Notes: generated by a model from the letters alone, not told the origin. Shown: positions 41,822 to 50,769, numbered from the stretch's first letter. The stretch: 64,000 nt of DNA from an uncultured Eubacteriales bacterium (GCA_900546485.1 URDK01000001.1:1-64000); one strand, 5' to 3'. Made by a program: numbers and translations.

Positions 41822-42237
41822 ATGGCTCAAAAAGAAAAAGCAGACGCTCCATTGCAGATCAGGAATCTGGCGGAGCTGAAGCGATGCATACAGCCCGGAA
41901 CTAAGAGGTACTCAGTCACAGCAAGCACCCTGACCTCATCGGGCTTGTGCGTGTGGTGACCGAGGTGCAGACAAACGCCTACTACTCTGTCGTAAAGGAT
42001 CAGCCGGAGCATCCCTATTCCACCTGTAATTACGGCAAAGGCTTTCGCTCTGATATCGAAAAGGCAGCAGACTATCGCTTCGAAGGAACGACTGTGACGG
42101 TTTTAGACAGCAGAAAGAGGGACGGAAGCGTGCTGTATGAGATGGAAATCTATCCCGGCCAGATCCTTGAACAAACTCAGACAGAGGAAATGGATGAGGA
42201 GGAAATCACACAGGAAGGGATGGACATGGCCTTATGA
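41822..42237 (+). pseudogene. Frameshifted element gene (hypothetical protein)
   Basis: A good start at 41822 (MAQKEKADAPLQIRNLAELK) runs into a stop at 41957. The other frame, open to 42237, continues the same kind of protein (KHPDLIGLVRVVTEVQTNAYY, then KDQPEHPYSTCNYGKGF). Removing two bases in ACTAAGAGG near 41905 joins them as ...PGTEVLSHSKHPDLIGL..., which reads like the intact proteins I know from related elements (about 138 aa). The second frame has no start signal of its own. No canonical slippery site is seen, so mutation or a sequencing error is likelier than programmed shifting. Confidence 0.7.
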
Positions 42238-42908
42238 CACGCTATTTTATGCGGGACACACCGCTGTACCAGATGGAGCAGCTGATGATGACCCCGCCCC
42301 ATTTCAGACCCCGAGGACATGGACTGTATATTTCAAGGCCAACACGCCGGTTTATGGATACAGACTGCCGATGGTGTACAGAGTTTGAGAGAAAAAGTCC
42401 CTGTTCTCTGACCCAGTGCATTTGCCTGGAAGAACGCATCACAGCAGGCAGCCTTGACTTGACTGCGTTTGTGCAGGACTGCTTCTGTCCCTATCTGAGC
42501 AGAAAGCTTCAGAAACGGCTGCAGGTGCATCTCGAGGAACACCGCCTTTGCTTTTTCACACGAGATAATCACAGAAAACGCTGGTATCACTGGCGTGAAC
42601 GGTATTACCGTATGACAAATCGAAATAAAGCCGCACTGTTCCTGCTGACAGCCTATGATGACATATGGAGCAGAGTCATCTGGCATTTCGATGAATACGG
42701 ATTTGACTTTTCGTCCATCTCCCTTTCCGGCATCCAGCCGGAGCTATACAGCGTTTACCAGGCGGCAAAAGCCATTGCGGTCGGCAGCCGCAATATTACC
42801 ATTGACGATCTCGCTTCCCCGGAACTGGTCACAGATGAGGCGTTCCAACTGATTATCTGCGCTCTGCTTCTGGCCAAATACGGAGATGCGATATTGAATT
42901 TAGAATGA
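42234..42908 (+). CDS. Element-encoded hypothetical protein with Cys cluster
   Basis: A 224-aa basic protein starting MTRYFMRDTPLYQMEQLMM. A cysteine-rich stretch (CRWC, then CSLTQCICLEE, later CFCPYL) at about 48-88 could bind a metal. The C-terminal half is helical (SELYSVYQ-like, DEAFQLIICALLLAKYGD). It overlaps the frameshifted gene by 4 nt. It seems to be a mobile-element-specific family; function unknown. Confidence 0.7.
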   Translation: MTRYFMRDTPLYQMEQLMMTPPHFRPRGHGLYISRPTRRFMDTDCRWCTEFERKSPCSLTQCICLEERITAGSLDLTAFVQDCFCPYLSRKLQKRLQVHLEEHRLCFFTRDNHRKRWYHWRERYYRMTNRNKAALFLLTAYDDIWSRVIWHFDEYGFDFSSISLSGIQPELYSVYQAAKAIAVGSRNITIDDLASPELVTDEAFQLIICALLLAKYGDAILNLE

Positions 42909-42925
42909 AAGAAAGGTGATACAGC

Positions 42926-44128
42926 ATGATAATGCAAGCAGTATTGGGCAACGCCAGCCACCCGGAATATGGCGTTGCAACCATTCCGCTCCCCATTCCC
43001 AGAGAACAGTACGATCACTGTATCGAACTGCTGGAAGCTTTGGGGATCGGCAATGCCCGTGAGCGTGATTGCAAGGTTATGGAGTTTAATGGCCCATATC
43101 CTGTCCTCAAGCGGCTGGAGATGCTCACGGTCAATCTGGACGAGCTGGACTATCTGGCAAAGCGTCTGGACAGTTTCTCAACCAGCGAAAATGCTCAGTT
43201 TCAGGCTATGGCGCATAAGCTGGAGCTTTTTGAGATGAAGGATCTGATCAATCTGACCTTCTGCTGCCAGCAAGCGACGGTCATTACCGATTTTACAAAC
43301 TTGGAGTCTGTTGGAACAGATCACTATATGAATCTGCATGGCGGCTGTGCAAGCATGGAAGAACTGGAGAATCTCGACCGGTTGGAAACGGCGCTTCTGC
43401 TCATCGATAACGGCGGCGGTGTTATCACGCCGTATGGAGTCGTGTACGACAACGGTATGCAGCTAAACCCACTCTATGATGGAAAGCACTTGCCTTGCTA
43501 CCACTATGAAGCGGATCTGTTGTCTGTGGCGCTTACTTCACGCCAAGATTCAGGTAATCCTCCGAACATAACCTGGTTCTATCTGCCTGCATCCCATGAG
43601 CAGATCGACCACGCCATCCTGCGCTCCGGAATCACAGACCCGGCAGATATGTACTTCCAATTTGCCGACAGCAGTTTGCCCACCGAAATTGATATAGCGC
43701 TTGACTTTTCAAACGAGAGCATCTATGACCTCAATGATATGGCACTGGCCATTGAAAAGCTTTCAGATGTCGAATTTGATAAACTGGGCGCTGCAGTTAC
43801 AATGGCAAAGCCGGAATCTGCTAATCAGATCCGCCATCTTGCTGAAAATCTGGATCAATTCGAATTTGCACCCAAGGTCTACAGTCCTGCAGAATATGGC
43901 AAATATATGATCCAGGAATCCGGGCGTTTTGAGTTTGACCCCAATCTGGACGAGTTTTATGATTACGAAGGCTATGCACTGCAGCGTATGGAGCAGCAGT
44001 ATGGGATGTTCACAGACCGTGGATATGTCTCCTACCATGGAGTGCTGAGTCTGGATGAGTTGATGATGGAGGACCCCGCCCAGCAATACCAGGAGGAACA
44101 GGGCTTTCAGATGGGCGGTATGCAGTGA
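42926..44128 (+). CDS. ArdA-like antirestriction protein, copy 1
   Basis: A 400-aa strongly acidic protein starting MIMQAVLGNASHPEYGVATIPLPIP. It contains ArdA-type blocks: LDELDYLAKRLDSFSTSENAQFQAMAHKL, the DLINLTFCCQQATVITDFTNLE stretch and GVVYDNGMQLNPLYDGKHLPCYHYE; the C terminus ends in a YDYEGYALQRME repeat. ArdA proteins imitate B-form DNA through surface acids and block type I restriction enzymes. At 400 aa this is more than twice classical ArdA (about 165 aa), so it looks like repeated or fused ArdA domains. AAAGGTG lies upstream. Confidence 0.75.
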   Translation: MIMQAVLGNASHPEYGVATIPLPIPREQYDHCIELLEALGIGNARERDCKVMEFNGPYPVLKRLEMLTVNLDELDYLAKRLDSFSTSENAQFQAMAHKLELFEMKDLINLTFCCQQATVITDFTNLESVGTDHYMNLHGGCASMEELENLDRLETALLLIDNGGGVITPYGVVYDNGMQLNPLYDGKHLPCYHYEADLLSVALTSRQDSGNPPNITWFYLPASHEQIDHAILRSGITDPADMYFQFADSSLPTEIDIALDFSNESIYDLNDMALAIEKLSDVEFDKLGAAVTMAKPESANQIRHLAENLDQFEFAPKVYSPAEYGKYMIQESGRFEFDPNLDEFYDYEGYALQRMEQQYGMFTDRGYVSYHGVLSLDELMMEDPAQQYQEEQGFQMGGMQ

Positions 44129-44170
44129 TGAAGGGACAGAAAAAATGGCCGGTTAAGAGGGGATAAAAAT

Positions 44171-45292
44171 ATGATGGAATTGAGATTGACCCGTGGAGAA
44201 AATCAGACAGAGGTTCCTTTGAGTCTCCCCACATCACCTGCGGAAGTTGGAGAAGCCTATGCGTGGCTGGATGAGATCAGCCGCTATGCCGGGGAAACCC
44301 GCATTGTCGGTGTTCGCTGTCCTATTCCAAACCTGGGACAGTATATCCGCAGTACAAATCTGGATCACGGCGATGACCTTCAAAAGCTCAATGCCCTTGC
44401 AGAACGGATCGGTGGAATGGAAAAGAAAGAGCAGGTCATTTTCTCCGGCGCTCTGGACGCAGAGAGTATCAACAGCCTGGACGATGTGCTGCGTATTGCC
44501 TTGTCTTTGGAAAGCTATGCCTTTATCCCAAACGCCAGTTCTGATACAGAACTTGGCCGATATGTAGCAGTAGCCGGTCAGATCCATGATGATCCCAGAT
44601 TTCCGGAGGCGGCATGGCCGTATCTGGACTTTGCAAAAATCGGTGCCGAATACTATGCTGACCATGGTGGGGCATACACAGCAGAGGGCTATGTGTTTCG
44701 AAAGCAATCTGCGGAGCCGGAGCATACAGAAACGGAGATTTTCTGTCTTCACCTGGCACATGGTGAAAAAGAGTGCCCTCTCTCTCTGCCTGCCTCGGAT
44801 ATAGAGCTGGACGCAGTAAGATGCAAGCTTGGTATTGAGGAATTTGCTGGAGCAAATATCAAAGCAATCGATTTTAGCATTCCCTATATGGAGGGAACGA
44901 TTCCCGTAGACTGCATCAGTGTGGAGTCTGCCAACGAACTGGCTCTGGAGATCGAGGAGATGCGGCAGACAGACGGTGAACTGCTCAAATACCTTTCGGT
45001 GCTGTCGGTGGAACAACCGGATGACTTCCCCGCTGCTCTGCGGCTGGCGCTGGATCTGGATGACTATGAGCGAATCACCGAGGGAACTTATGAATACGGA
45101 CAGTCTGTTTTGCGGCGTATTGGCGCCGATGATGAGATTATCAGCACCATCGACGGATATATGGATTTTGAAAAGTTCGGAGAGGATGCTATGGTGGAGG
45201 ACGGTGTCCGTCAAACTGAATTTGGCATGGTACGTCGGTGCAGCACGCCTTTTTCGGAGGAAACTCAGACAATGAAGTTAGGAGGCATGTAA
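44171..45292 (+). CDS. ArdA-like protein, copy 2 (internal duplication)
   Basis: Acidic 373-aa protein. Two related halves are visible: DLQKLNALAERIGGMEKKEQV with SLDDVLRIALSLESYAFIP (about 75-120) and SANELALEIEEMRQTDGELLKYLS with DFPAALRLALDLDDYERIT (about 255-305). Each half ends in a YLDFAKIGAEYYADHGG or YMDFEKFGEDAMVEDG block. It follows copy 1 by 42 nt. ArdA relation is inferred from these repeated blocks and the acidic composition. Anti-restriction is the probable role, but no target is proven. Confidence 0.7.
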   Translation: MMELRLTRGENQTEVPLSLPTSPAEVGEAYAWLDEISRYAGETRIVGVRCPIPNLGQYIRSTNLDHGDDLQKLNALAERIGGMEKKEQVIFSGALDAESINSLDDVLRIALSLESYAFIPNASSDTELGRYVAVAGQIHDDPRFPEAAWPYLDFAKIGAEYYADHGGAYTAEGYVFRKQSAEPEHTETEIFCLHLAHGEKECPLSLPASDIELDAVRCKLGIEEFAGANIKAIDFSIPYMEGTIPVDCISVESANELALEIEEMRQTDGELLKYLSVLSVEQPDDFPAALRLALDLDDYERITEGTYEYGQSVLRRIGADDEIISTIDGYMDFEKFGEDAMVEDGVRQTEFGMVRRCSTPFSEETQTMKLGGM

Positions 45293-45406
45293 ATGAAAAG
45301 AAAGATCATCATCACGCTGGCATCCCTGACTGCAGTGGGAGCTGCTTTTGCCGGCTACCTCTATTTTTCGGGGAATCGTTCTTTTGGGCGTAGCTATTTC
45401 CGATAA
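45293..45406 (+). CDS. 37-aa single-helix membrane peptide
   Basis: Tiny gene encoding MKRKIIITLASLTAVGAAFA plus a short basic tail ending RSYFR. The ATG is preceded by AGGAGG (7 nt). The basic start followed by a hydrophobic stretch at about 5-25 predicts an inner-membrane anchor or uncleaved signal. It overlaps nothing and begins on the last bases of ArdA-like copy 2. Function unknown. Confidence 0.55.
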   Translation: MKRKIIITLASLTAVGAAFAGYLYFSGNRSFGRSYFR

Positions 45407-45409
45407 GCT

Positions 45410-45434
45410 GTGGTATGTTGTGTAGCTATACCAC
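45410..45434 (+). terminator. Small hairpin before the next gene
   Basis: GTGGTAT (45410-45416) pairs with ATACCAC (45428-45434), with an 11-nt loop. No T tract follows. It may be a partial terminator or affect translation of the gene at 45456. Confidence 0.35.
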
Positions 45435-45455
45435 GAGAATCGAGGTGAACTATCT

Positions 45456-46175
45456 TTGAAGAAAAGTGTACCAACAGCCAATCAATCTAAGTTTGCAGTA
45501 AGGCCCGCTTCTTTCGATGAAGCGGGCTTTTTCTATGCTATGACACCGGAAGAAGATGAAAGGCTGGGATGCATCGGCCATGTCCGCATGGATTTCGGGC
45601 ATCATGGCAAGGAATTCTGGCACACCTGGTGGCCCAGAGGCCCCGAGGAACTGAATTCCCCGGAATTCAAGGCAGAACTGCAGGAGGTCGTGGATGAGCT
45701 GCGTACTGGTGTCCTGAAGGATCTGTCCAGCATGAGCCAGTACTGCTGGGATCATGGCGGCGAGGTGGGCGGTTGGCCGACCAACTACGGCTACATCGTA
45801 GAAACGGAGAATTACCGCTACTGCCTGCGCTGCAATCCCGTTCCCGGTGATTATCAAGCGTACCTGACGGCCTATGATCTGCAAATCCAGCGGAAAAACC
45901 TTGCAGAGAAACCTGTTGTCGGGCGCGTATCCTTCGCCAGTGGTGAGCAGCAGGAATTTACAGATGCCGATGCTTATCTCGCATGTATTCGAGAGGAGCT
46001 GTCGGATCATTCTGTTACCGGATTTCGCTATGAAACGCTGACGGATGATCCTTCTGTTCGCAAGCAGGCAGATGACATCCTGTACGACCTCTACGACGAG
46101 GAGAATCCCAGACCGCTGGAGGATTATCAGGAACAGCCCAATCAGGGCATGACGATGGGAGGGATAGCATTTTGA
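45456..46175 (+). CDS. Element-encoded hypothetical protein
   Basis: A 239-aa acidic protein starting (TTG) with LKKSVPTANQSKFAVRPASF. GAGGTG is 7 nt upstream. The segment FFYAMTPEEDERLGCIGHVRMDFG followed by FWHTWWPRGPEELN recurs, in my memory, in proteins of clostridial conjugative elements, but without a named function. The C terminus is acidic (DDILYDLYDEENPRPLEDYQ). The stop overlaps the next start by 4 nt. Confidence 0.7.
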   Translation: MKKSVPTANQSKFAVRPASFDEAGFFYAMTPEEDERLGCIGHVRMDFGHHGKEFWHTWWPRGPEELNSPEFKAELQEVVDELRTGVLKDLSSMSQYCWDHGGEVGGWPTNYGYIVETENYRYCLRCNPVPGDYQAYLTAYDLQIQRKNLAEKPVVGRVSFASGEQQEFTDADAYLACIREELSDHSVTGFRYETLTDDPSVRKQADDILYDLYDEENPRPLEDYQEQPNQGMTMGGIAF

Positions 46176-47158
46176 AAACTGTACCAAGAGAATGGTTGGA
46201 CTTCCTGCGAGAACAGTACCCTGCAGGGAGCCGCATCAAGCTCCGGGAGATGAAAGACCCGTATCACCCGGTTCCACCCGGAACTATGGGCACGCTGAAA
46301 AGTATCGATGACATCGGACAATTTCATGTAAAGTGGGACAACGGCAGCGGTCTGGCACTGATCATTGGAGAGGACAGTTTCTCTGTCCTGCCGCCTGAAC
46401 CCACCACTATGAAGCTGTACATGCCCCTTACAGCCGATCTCTATGAGCGAAATGAATGGGGCGATATTGAGGACTACAGCACAGAATTGGATGGCATTTC
46501 TCTTCAAGCCTATGAGGGTAGCATTCTCAAAGCCCTTATTGGTAACCGGATGCCGGAGGAAAGCGAAAGCGGCATCATGCACTGGTATGATGAGGACGAT
46601 GAAGTCAACAGGAAGGTGCGCTCCGCTGTGTTCACAGTAGAGGCACGTAATGGGCAGCTCTGGGGTGTGGCAGAATGCCGCGTGGTCGGAGAACTTTCTG
46701 CCCATGAACTGGATACCCTCAAGGAGTACATTACCGGTCAGGCTTCGGATGGATGGGGCGAAGGCTTTGAACAGCGTGAGATTCCCGTGGAGGAAGGCGA
46801 ACTCTATGTTCATCTCTGGAACAGTGATCGCTGGAGCATCCAGACAGAGAAAGAACTGTTTGCGCCCAGAATTGCAAAGGGACTGCCGGAACTGTGTTTC
46901 TCCACTTTGCTCACCACCGGCCAGCTCATCTGCATCAAGCGCGGTGAAACCGGGTACTACCCCTCTGATTGGGATACCGGAGATAAAGAGAAAAATGTAG
47001 AACTGGCTGACCAGTTGAATGAGGAGATGGGTGTGACCATGTGGCAGCGTAAGGCCATGGAGGTGGGCAGTATGTGCGGCTGGGATGTTCCCGGCGCCGA
47101 CCCTGCCCAATATCAGGAGGATTACCAGACCCAGCAAGGAGGAATGACCTTTGGATAA
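46172..47158 (+). CDS. DUF4314 domain protein
   Basis: A 328-aa protein with an N-terminal DUF4314 SH3-like segment at about 18-72 (PAGSRIKLREMKDPYHPVPPG, then GQFHVKWDNGSGLALIIGED). The remaining part is acidic, with a central region around NRKVRSAVFTVEARNG and a C terminus ending YQTQQGGMTFG. The start is TTG, coupled to the previous gene by a 4-nt overlap. DUF4314 is common in conjugative elements and phages; its function is not established. Confidence 0.75.
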   Translation: MKTVPREWLDFLREQYPAGSRIKLREMKDPYHPVPPGTMGTLKSIDDIGQFHVKWDNGSGLALIIGEDSFSVLPPEPTTMKLYMPLTADLYERNEWGDIEDYSTELDGISLQAYEGSILKALIGNRMPEESESGIMHWYDEDDEVNRKVRSAVFTVEARNGQLWGVAECRVVGELSAHELDTLKEYITGQASDGWGEGFEQREIPVEEGELYVHLWNSDRWSIQTEKELFAPRIAKGLPELCFSTLLTTGQLICIKRGETGYYPSDWDTGDKEKNVELADQLNEEMGVTMWQRKAMEVGSMCGWDVPGADPAQYQEDYQTQQGGMTFG

Positions 47159-48320
47159 ACTGTTCTGCGTGGAGCTGGCCGGCATACATCGCTATTGTGA
47201 ATTGGAACTGCCTGCTACAGACTATGAACTGCTGGACGCACTGGAAAAACTCCAGATGAGGCCCGGCGACAAACCGGAATGGGAGATCATCGGGCACAAT
47301 GGCTTTGAATTCCTCCATCCGTATCTGTCAGATGAGTGCGATCTGTATCAGCTCAATACCCTGTCTGCCAGGTTGGATCAGCTGGGAATGAGGGACAGGA
47401 TTGCTTTCGAGGGCTTGTTCAAAACTGCCATTGCGCAAAGAAAAGACTGTATCTCCATAGCGGATCTCTTCACCTATATTAACAGCACCGAATGCTGCCA
47501 TGTGCTTCCGGATGTCCTGGACGATGCGGCGCTGGGAAGATTTTATGCGGAAAACGGATTTATCCCTGCGGTGGAAAGTGTTCCGGATTCCATATTTGAA
47601 TTGCTGGACTTCGAGATGCTGGGCAGAAAAGCCCGCATGGAGGAGGGCGGTATTTTTACACAGCATGGATATGTGATCCAGCACGAGGATCTAAGGATCG
47701 TTCAGGATGCGGAAGGTGAAGTTCCCAAGGTTCCGGAGTATATCTTCCATCTGGAAATCAGTGAAAGTGAAATGGTCAGAACAGACCGTCCCATCACGCT
47801 GGACCTTCCTGCCGCAGAGGATACGCTCACACAGGTGCTGGAGCAAAGCGGTGCCCGCTCCTGGGATGACCTGACCTTCCGAATTACAGACAGTGCCATT
47901 CCGCATCTTTTCGATGAAGGGGATTGCGGCAGCGTGGAAGATCTGAACCAACTGGCGAATGATCTTCAACACAGGCAGAGAAAGGGAGAACTCTCTAAAC
48001 TGAAGGCGGTTCTCCGTGCTGCAGACTGCCGGGACATCGAAAACATCTTTACAACAATTGCACAAGACCTGGACAACTATGAATTCAGTGCAGAGTTCCG
48101 CAAAGCAGAAGAAGTCGCAGTGTCAGAACTGCGCCGCAATGTAAGAGAAGATGTCCTGCCCCTGCTCAAGAAGCACACAAACCTGTTTAACCTTGGCATG
48201 GACATGCTGCAGGAAAACAATGCTGCCCTGACGCCCTATGGGCTTGTCTGGCGGTCTGACGGAGGAATGATCATGAATCCTGAGCAGGAGCAGCAAAACG
48301 GAATGGAGGTGATGTCATGA
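47151..48320 (+). CDS. ArdA-like protein, copy 3
   Basis: Acidic 389-aa protein starting (TTG) with LDKLFCVELAGIHRYCELELP; AAGGAGG lies upstream, and the start overlaps the previous stop by 8 nt. Blocks shared with the other copies include LYQLNTLSARLDQLGMRDRI, YINSTECCHVLPDV, DLNQLANDLQHRQRKGELSKL and the ending LTPYGLVWRSDGGMIMNP. It probably works as a DNA-mimic anti-restriction protein; this is inferred. Confidence 0.7.
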   Translation: MDKLFCVELAGIHRYCELELPATDYELLDALEKLQMRPGDKPEWEIIGHNGFEFLHPYLSDECDLYQLNTLSARLDQLGMRDRIAFEGLFKTAIAQRKDCISIADLFTYINSTECCHVLPDVLDDAALGRFYAENGFIPAVESVPDSIFELLDFEMLGRKARMEEGGIFTQHGYVIQHEDLRIVQDAEGEVPKVPEYIFHLEISESEMVRTDRPITLDLPAAEDTLTQVLEQSGARSWDDLTFRITDSAIPHLFDEGDCGSVEDLNQLANDLQHRQRKGELSKLKAVLRAADCRDIENIFTTIAQDLDNYEFSAEFRKAEEVAVSELRRNVREDVLPLLKKHTNLFNLGMDMLQENNAALTPYGLVWRSDGGMIMNPEQEQQNGMEVMS

Positions 48321-49333
48321 TGGACTTTGCAGAACTGAAAGCTTTGCCAGGATCTGAATCGGAATACCACTGGCTGGAACGCCGGTTGGAAACACTCAGT
48401 GCCATGGAATCGGTCGTTCTCAGTGCAGCAGTCATGCGTCAGCCACCTGAAACGCTGGGAGACGCAGTAAAACACCTTCATTCTTTGCAGGATTATGGCG
48501 TCTGCTACCCTGCAGGCAGCTACCATGAACTTGGGAAATATTATCTTGTCCATGAGTCGAATCTTCCGGAGGAAACGCTCCCTTATGTGGACTTGGAGCA
48601 GCTTGGACAGCACTATGAGGATAACCATCCAGGACTATTCATCGGCAGCTGCTTTGTGACCTATCCGCAACACCTGCCCCGCCAATGTTTCGCAGATTCA
48701 GACGAATTGTTGTGCGCAGATGATGGATGGAGCGTCAAGGTCAAGTTGGCCTCCTCCGCTGTCCCGGAAGGTGTATGGCTGCGGCTGCCGGATTACTCTG
48801 CAGCAACCGACCGCCCTGATGAGATCGATATCGCTCTGGATGCCCTAAAGGTGAAAAAGCTGGAAGACTGCACAGTTCTGGAAGCACGATGCAGGATTCC
48901 ACAGCTTGGAGAATTGATGGAGCAATATGAAGATGCAGAGGAACTGGTCATTGACGGAAATGACCTGGGCTATATTCTGGACGAGCAGGGTCAGGGTATG
49001 CCCCATTTTACAAAGAGATACGCCGCCGCCCTGGAATATGAGAATTGCCACGATCTGCGTTTTGCACTGGATATTGCGCAAAACCTCCATTGTTACGAAT
49101 GGTTCCCTGCTGATGACCTAAAGGACTTTGGCAGGCGGAAACTGCTGGAGGCTGGGGTATCTGAAGATCTGCTGGACTCCGGCTGCATCGATTTGGAGAA
49201 CTATGCCTCTAATCTGCTGGGGAGTGCAGGCTATGTGCTGACCGGCGATGAGCGCGCCTACATCACCCGAAACAATCGGGAATTCATTTTCGACCGCAGT
49301 ACACCGGAGGAGGCGGAAATGCAGATGCAGTAA
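48317..49333 (+). CDS. ArdA-like protein, copy 4
   Basis: Acidic 338-aa protein starting MMDFAELKALPGSESEYHWLE. Repeated blocks: TLGDAVKHLHSLQDYGVCYPAGSYHELGKYYL, and later YENCHDLRFALDIAQNLHCYEWFPADDLKDFGRRKL with DLENYASNLLGSAGYVL. It overlaps copy 3 by 4 nt and ends before a strong terminator (49348-49387). The two-block layout resembles copy 2. Confidence 0.7.
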   Translation: MMDFAELKALPGSESEYHWLERRLETLSAMESVVLSAAVMRQPPETLGDAVKHLHSLQDYGVCYPAGSYHELGKYYLVHESNLPEETLPYVDLEQLGQHYEDNHPGLFIGSCFVTYPQHLPRQCFADSDELLCADDGWSVKVKLASSAVPEGVWLRLPDYSAATDRPDEIDIALDALKVKKLEDCTVLEARCRIPQLGELMEQYEDAEELVIDGNDLGYILDEQGQGMPHFTKRYAAALEYENCHDLRFALDIAQNLHCYEWFPADDLKDFGRRKLLEAGVSEDLLDSGCIDLENYASNLLGSAGYVLTGDERAYITRNNREFIFDRSTPEEAEMQMQ

Positions 49334-49347
49334 TATAAAGTGAATTA

Positions 49348-49387
49348 GGGGCCGTTACCCGAAAGGGACAGCGGCCCCTTCTTTTTT
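49348..49387 (+). terminator. Rho-independent terminator after the ArdA-like cluster
   Basis: GGGGCCG (49348-49354) pairs with CGGCCCC (49372-49378), followed by TTCTTTTTT. An inner CCC/GGG pairing extends it. It separates the ArdA-like block from the methyltransferase block. Confidence 0.85.
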
Positions 49388-49426
49388 GCGCTCATTTTCG
49401 GGTAACCACCCCGGAAAGGAGTGTCG

Positions 49427-49762
49427 ATGAAACCGGAAAAAGAAATTGCCGGTTATCTGGAGAAATATCACAGTGGAGAAGGGAATGTAGTATCCAGCCG
49501 TGAGTTGGAAACAGCATTCCAGATTCGTGGCCCTGATCTGCGGCGTATCATCAATAGCCTGCGGGGGCAAGGAATTCCCATTTGCAGTACACAGAGCGGA
49601 TATTATTTTGCCGCTACAAAGGAGGAGTTGGAACACACCGTCCGGCAGCTCCGCAGCCGTATCTGCAGCATCGCTCATGCAGAGCGTGGACTTGCCCGGA
49701 CATTGGCAGCGTGTGGTGACCCGAACCAGCTTACGCTCCCAATGGGAGGTGATACGGCTTGA
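49427..49762 (+). CDS. Small winged-helix-like DNA-binding protein
   Basis: A 111-aa protein starting MKPEKEIAGYLEKYHSGEGN. The order SSRELETAFQIRGPDLRRIINSLR then GIPICSTQSGYYFAATKEELEHT is typical of a winged helix with a beta wing. It probably binds DNA as a regulator. AAAGGAG lies 6 nt upstream of the ATG. It overlaps the adenine methyltransferase gene by 4 nt, so it may control it. Confidence 0.7.
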   Translation: MKPEKEIAGYLEKYHSGEGNVVSSRELETAFQIRGPDLRRIINSLRGQGIPICSTQSGYYFAATKEELEHTVRQLRSRICSIAHAERGLARTLAACGDPNQLTLPMGGDTA

Positions 49763-50757
49763 AAAGCTTCATCCCCTGGGTAGGAGGCAAGGGCAAGCTC
49801 CTGTGGCTGATCGACCGGCTCTTTCCCACACGCTACGAGCGCTTTGTAGATGTGTTTGGCGGCAGTGGAACTGTCACACTGAACCGCCCCATCCGAAAGG
49901 GCTGTCTGGAGGTCTACAACGACTTCAACAGCAATCTGACCAACCTCTTCTGCTGTGTAAAAAACCGAACTATGGCGCTGCTGAAGGAACTGGGGTTCCT
50001 GCCTCTGAACAGTCGGGATGATTTCAATGTCCTTCACAAATTCTTTTCAAAGGAAGAATTTACAGACGATTATCTCAAGGAAGAGCTGGAACTGACAGAG
50101 GTCTTTCTGGAACCGCCGGATGCGGAATCCATCCGAACCTTGATGCTGGAACGAGCGCCCCGCGGAGATGTCCGCCGTGCTGCCGATTACTATAAGCTCA
50201 TCCGGTACAGCTTCAGCGGCGGTGGAAATGCTTTTGCCGGGAAAGCCTGCGACATCCGCAGGTTCTTCCATCTCATATGGGAGTGTTCCCGCCGTCTTGC
50301 CAATGTGGTCATTGAGAATAAGGACTTCGGCGCCCTGTTCAGCCAGTATGACCGCCCTGGCACCATCTTCTACTGTGACCCGCCCTACTATGAGGCCGAG
50401 GATTGCTACGCCGTAGCATTTGGTGAAAAGGATCATATCCGACTCCGCAATACCGCGGCAAATGCCGAGGGATTCGTGATGATCTCCTACAACTACTGCC
50501 CCCACATCATGGAGCTGTACAAGGATTTTTATATCTTTTATACCACACGCCCCAACAGTATGTCGCTGAAAGCCGGGAGCGAATATGAGGAGATCGTCAT
50601 CACCAACTACGACCCAAGAGCCTATGGCGCTACCCGCAACTGGCAGCTCTCCATGTTTGGGCTGCCCAATGTGGACGAAGACGATGGGAACTACGAGCTG
50701 ATCCACGAACCGGACCATCCCCTGAAAGAAGTGCCCCATATACATATTTTTCAATAG
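49759..50757 (+). CDS. DNA adenine-N6 methyltransferase, D12 (Dam-like) class
   Basis: Class alpha (D12) N6-adenine methyltransferase, 332 aa. Start (TTG) LKSFIPWVGGKGKLLWLID with the typical PWVGGK motif; SAM motif FVDVFGGSGTVTL at about 30-42; catalytic DPPY at 207-210. Such enzymes in conjugative elements protect the incoming DNA from host restriction or act without a partner nuclease; no restriction gene is adjacent. Ribosome binding site GGAGGTG. Recognition sequence cannot be read from the protein. Confidence 0.92.
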   Translation: MKSFIPWVGGKGKLLWLIDRLFPTRYERFVDVFGGSGTVTLNRPIRKGCLEVYNDFNSNLTNLFCCVKNRTMALLKELGFLPLNSRDDFNVLHKFFSKEEFTDDYLKEELELTEVFLEPPDAESIRTLMLERAPRGDVRRAADYYKLIRYSFSGGGNAFAGKACDIRRFFHLIWECSRRLANVVIENKDFGALFSQYDRPGTIFYCDPPYYEAEDCYAVAFGEKDHIRLRNTAANAEGFVMISYNYCPHIMELYKDFYIFYTTRPNSMSLKAGSEYEEIVITNYDPRAYGATRNWQLSMFGLPNVDEDDGNYELIHEPDHPLKEVPHIHIFQ

Positions 50758-50769
50758 GAGGAACAGCAT

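Noticed and set aside
41947..42237. Separate 96-aa gene
   Set aside because: There is no ribosome binding site at its start and its sequence continues the protein begun at 41822; a frameshift explains it better.
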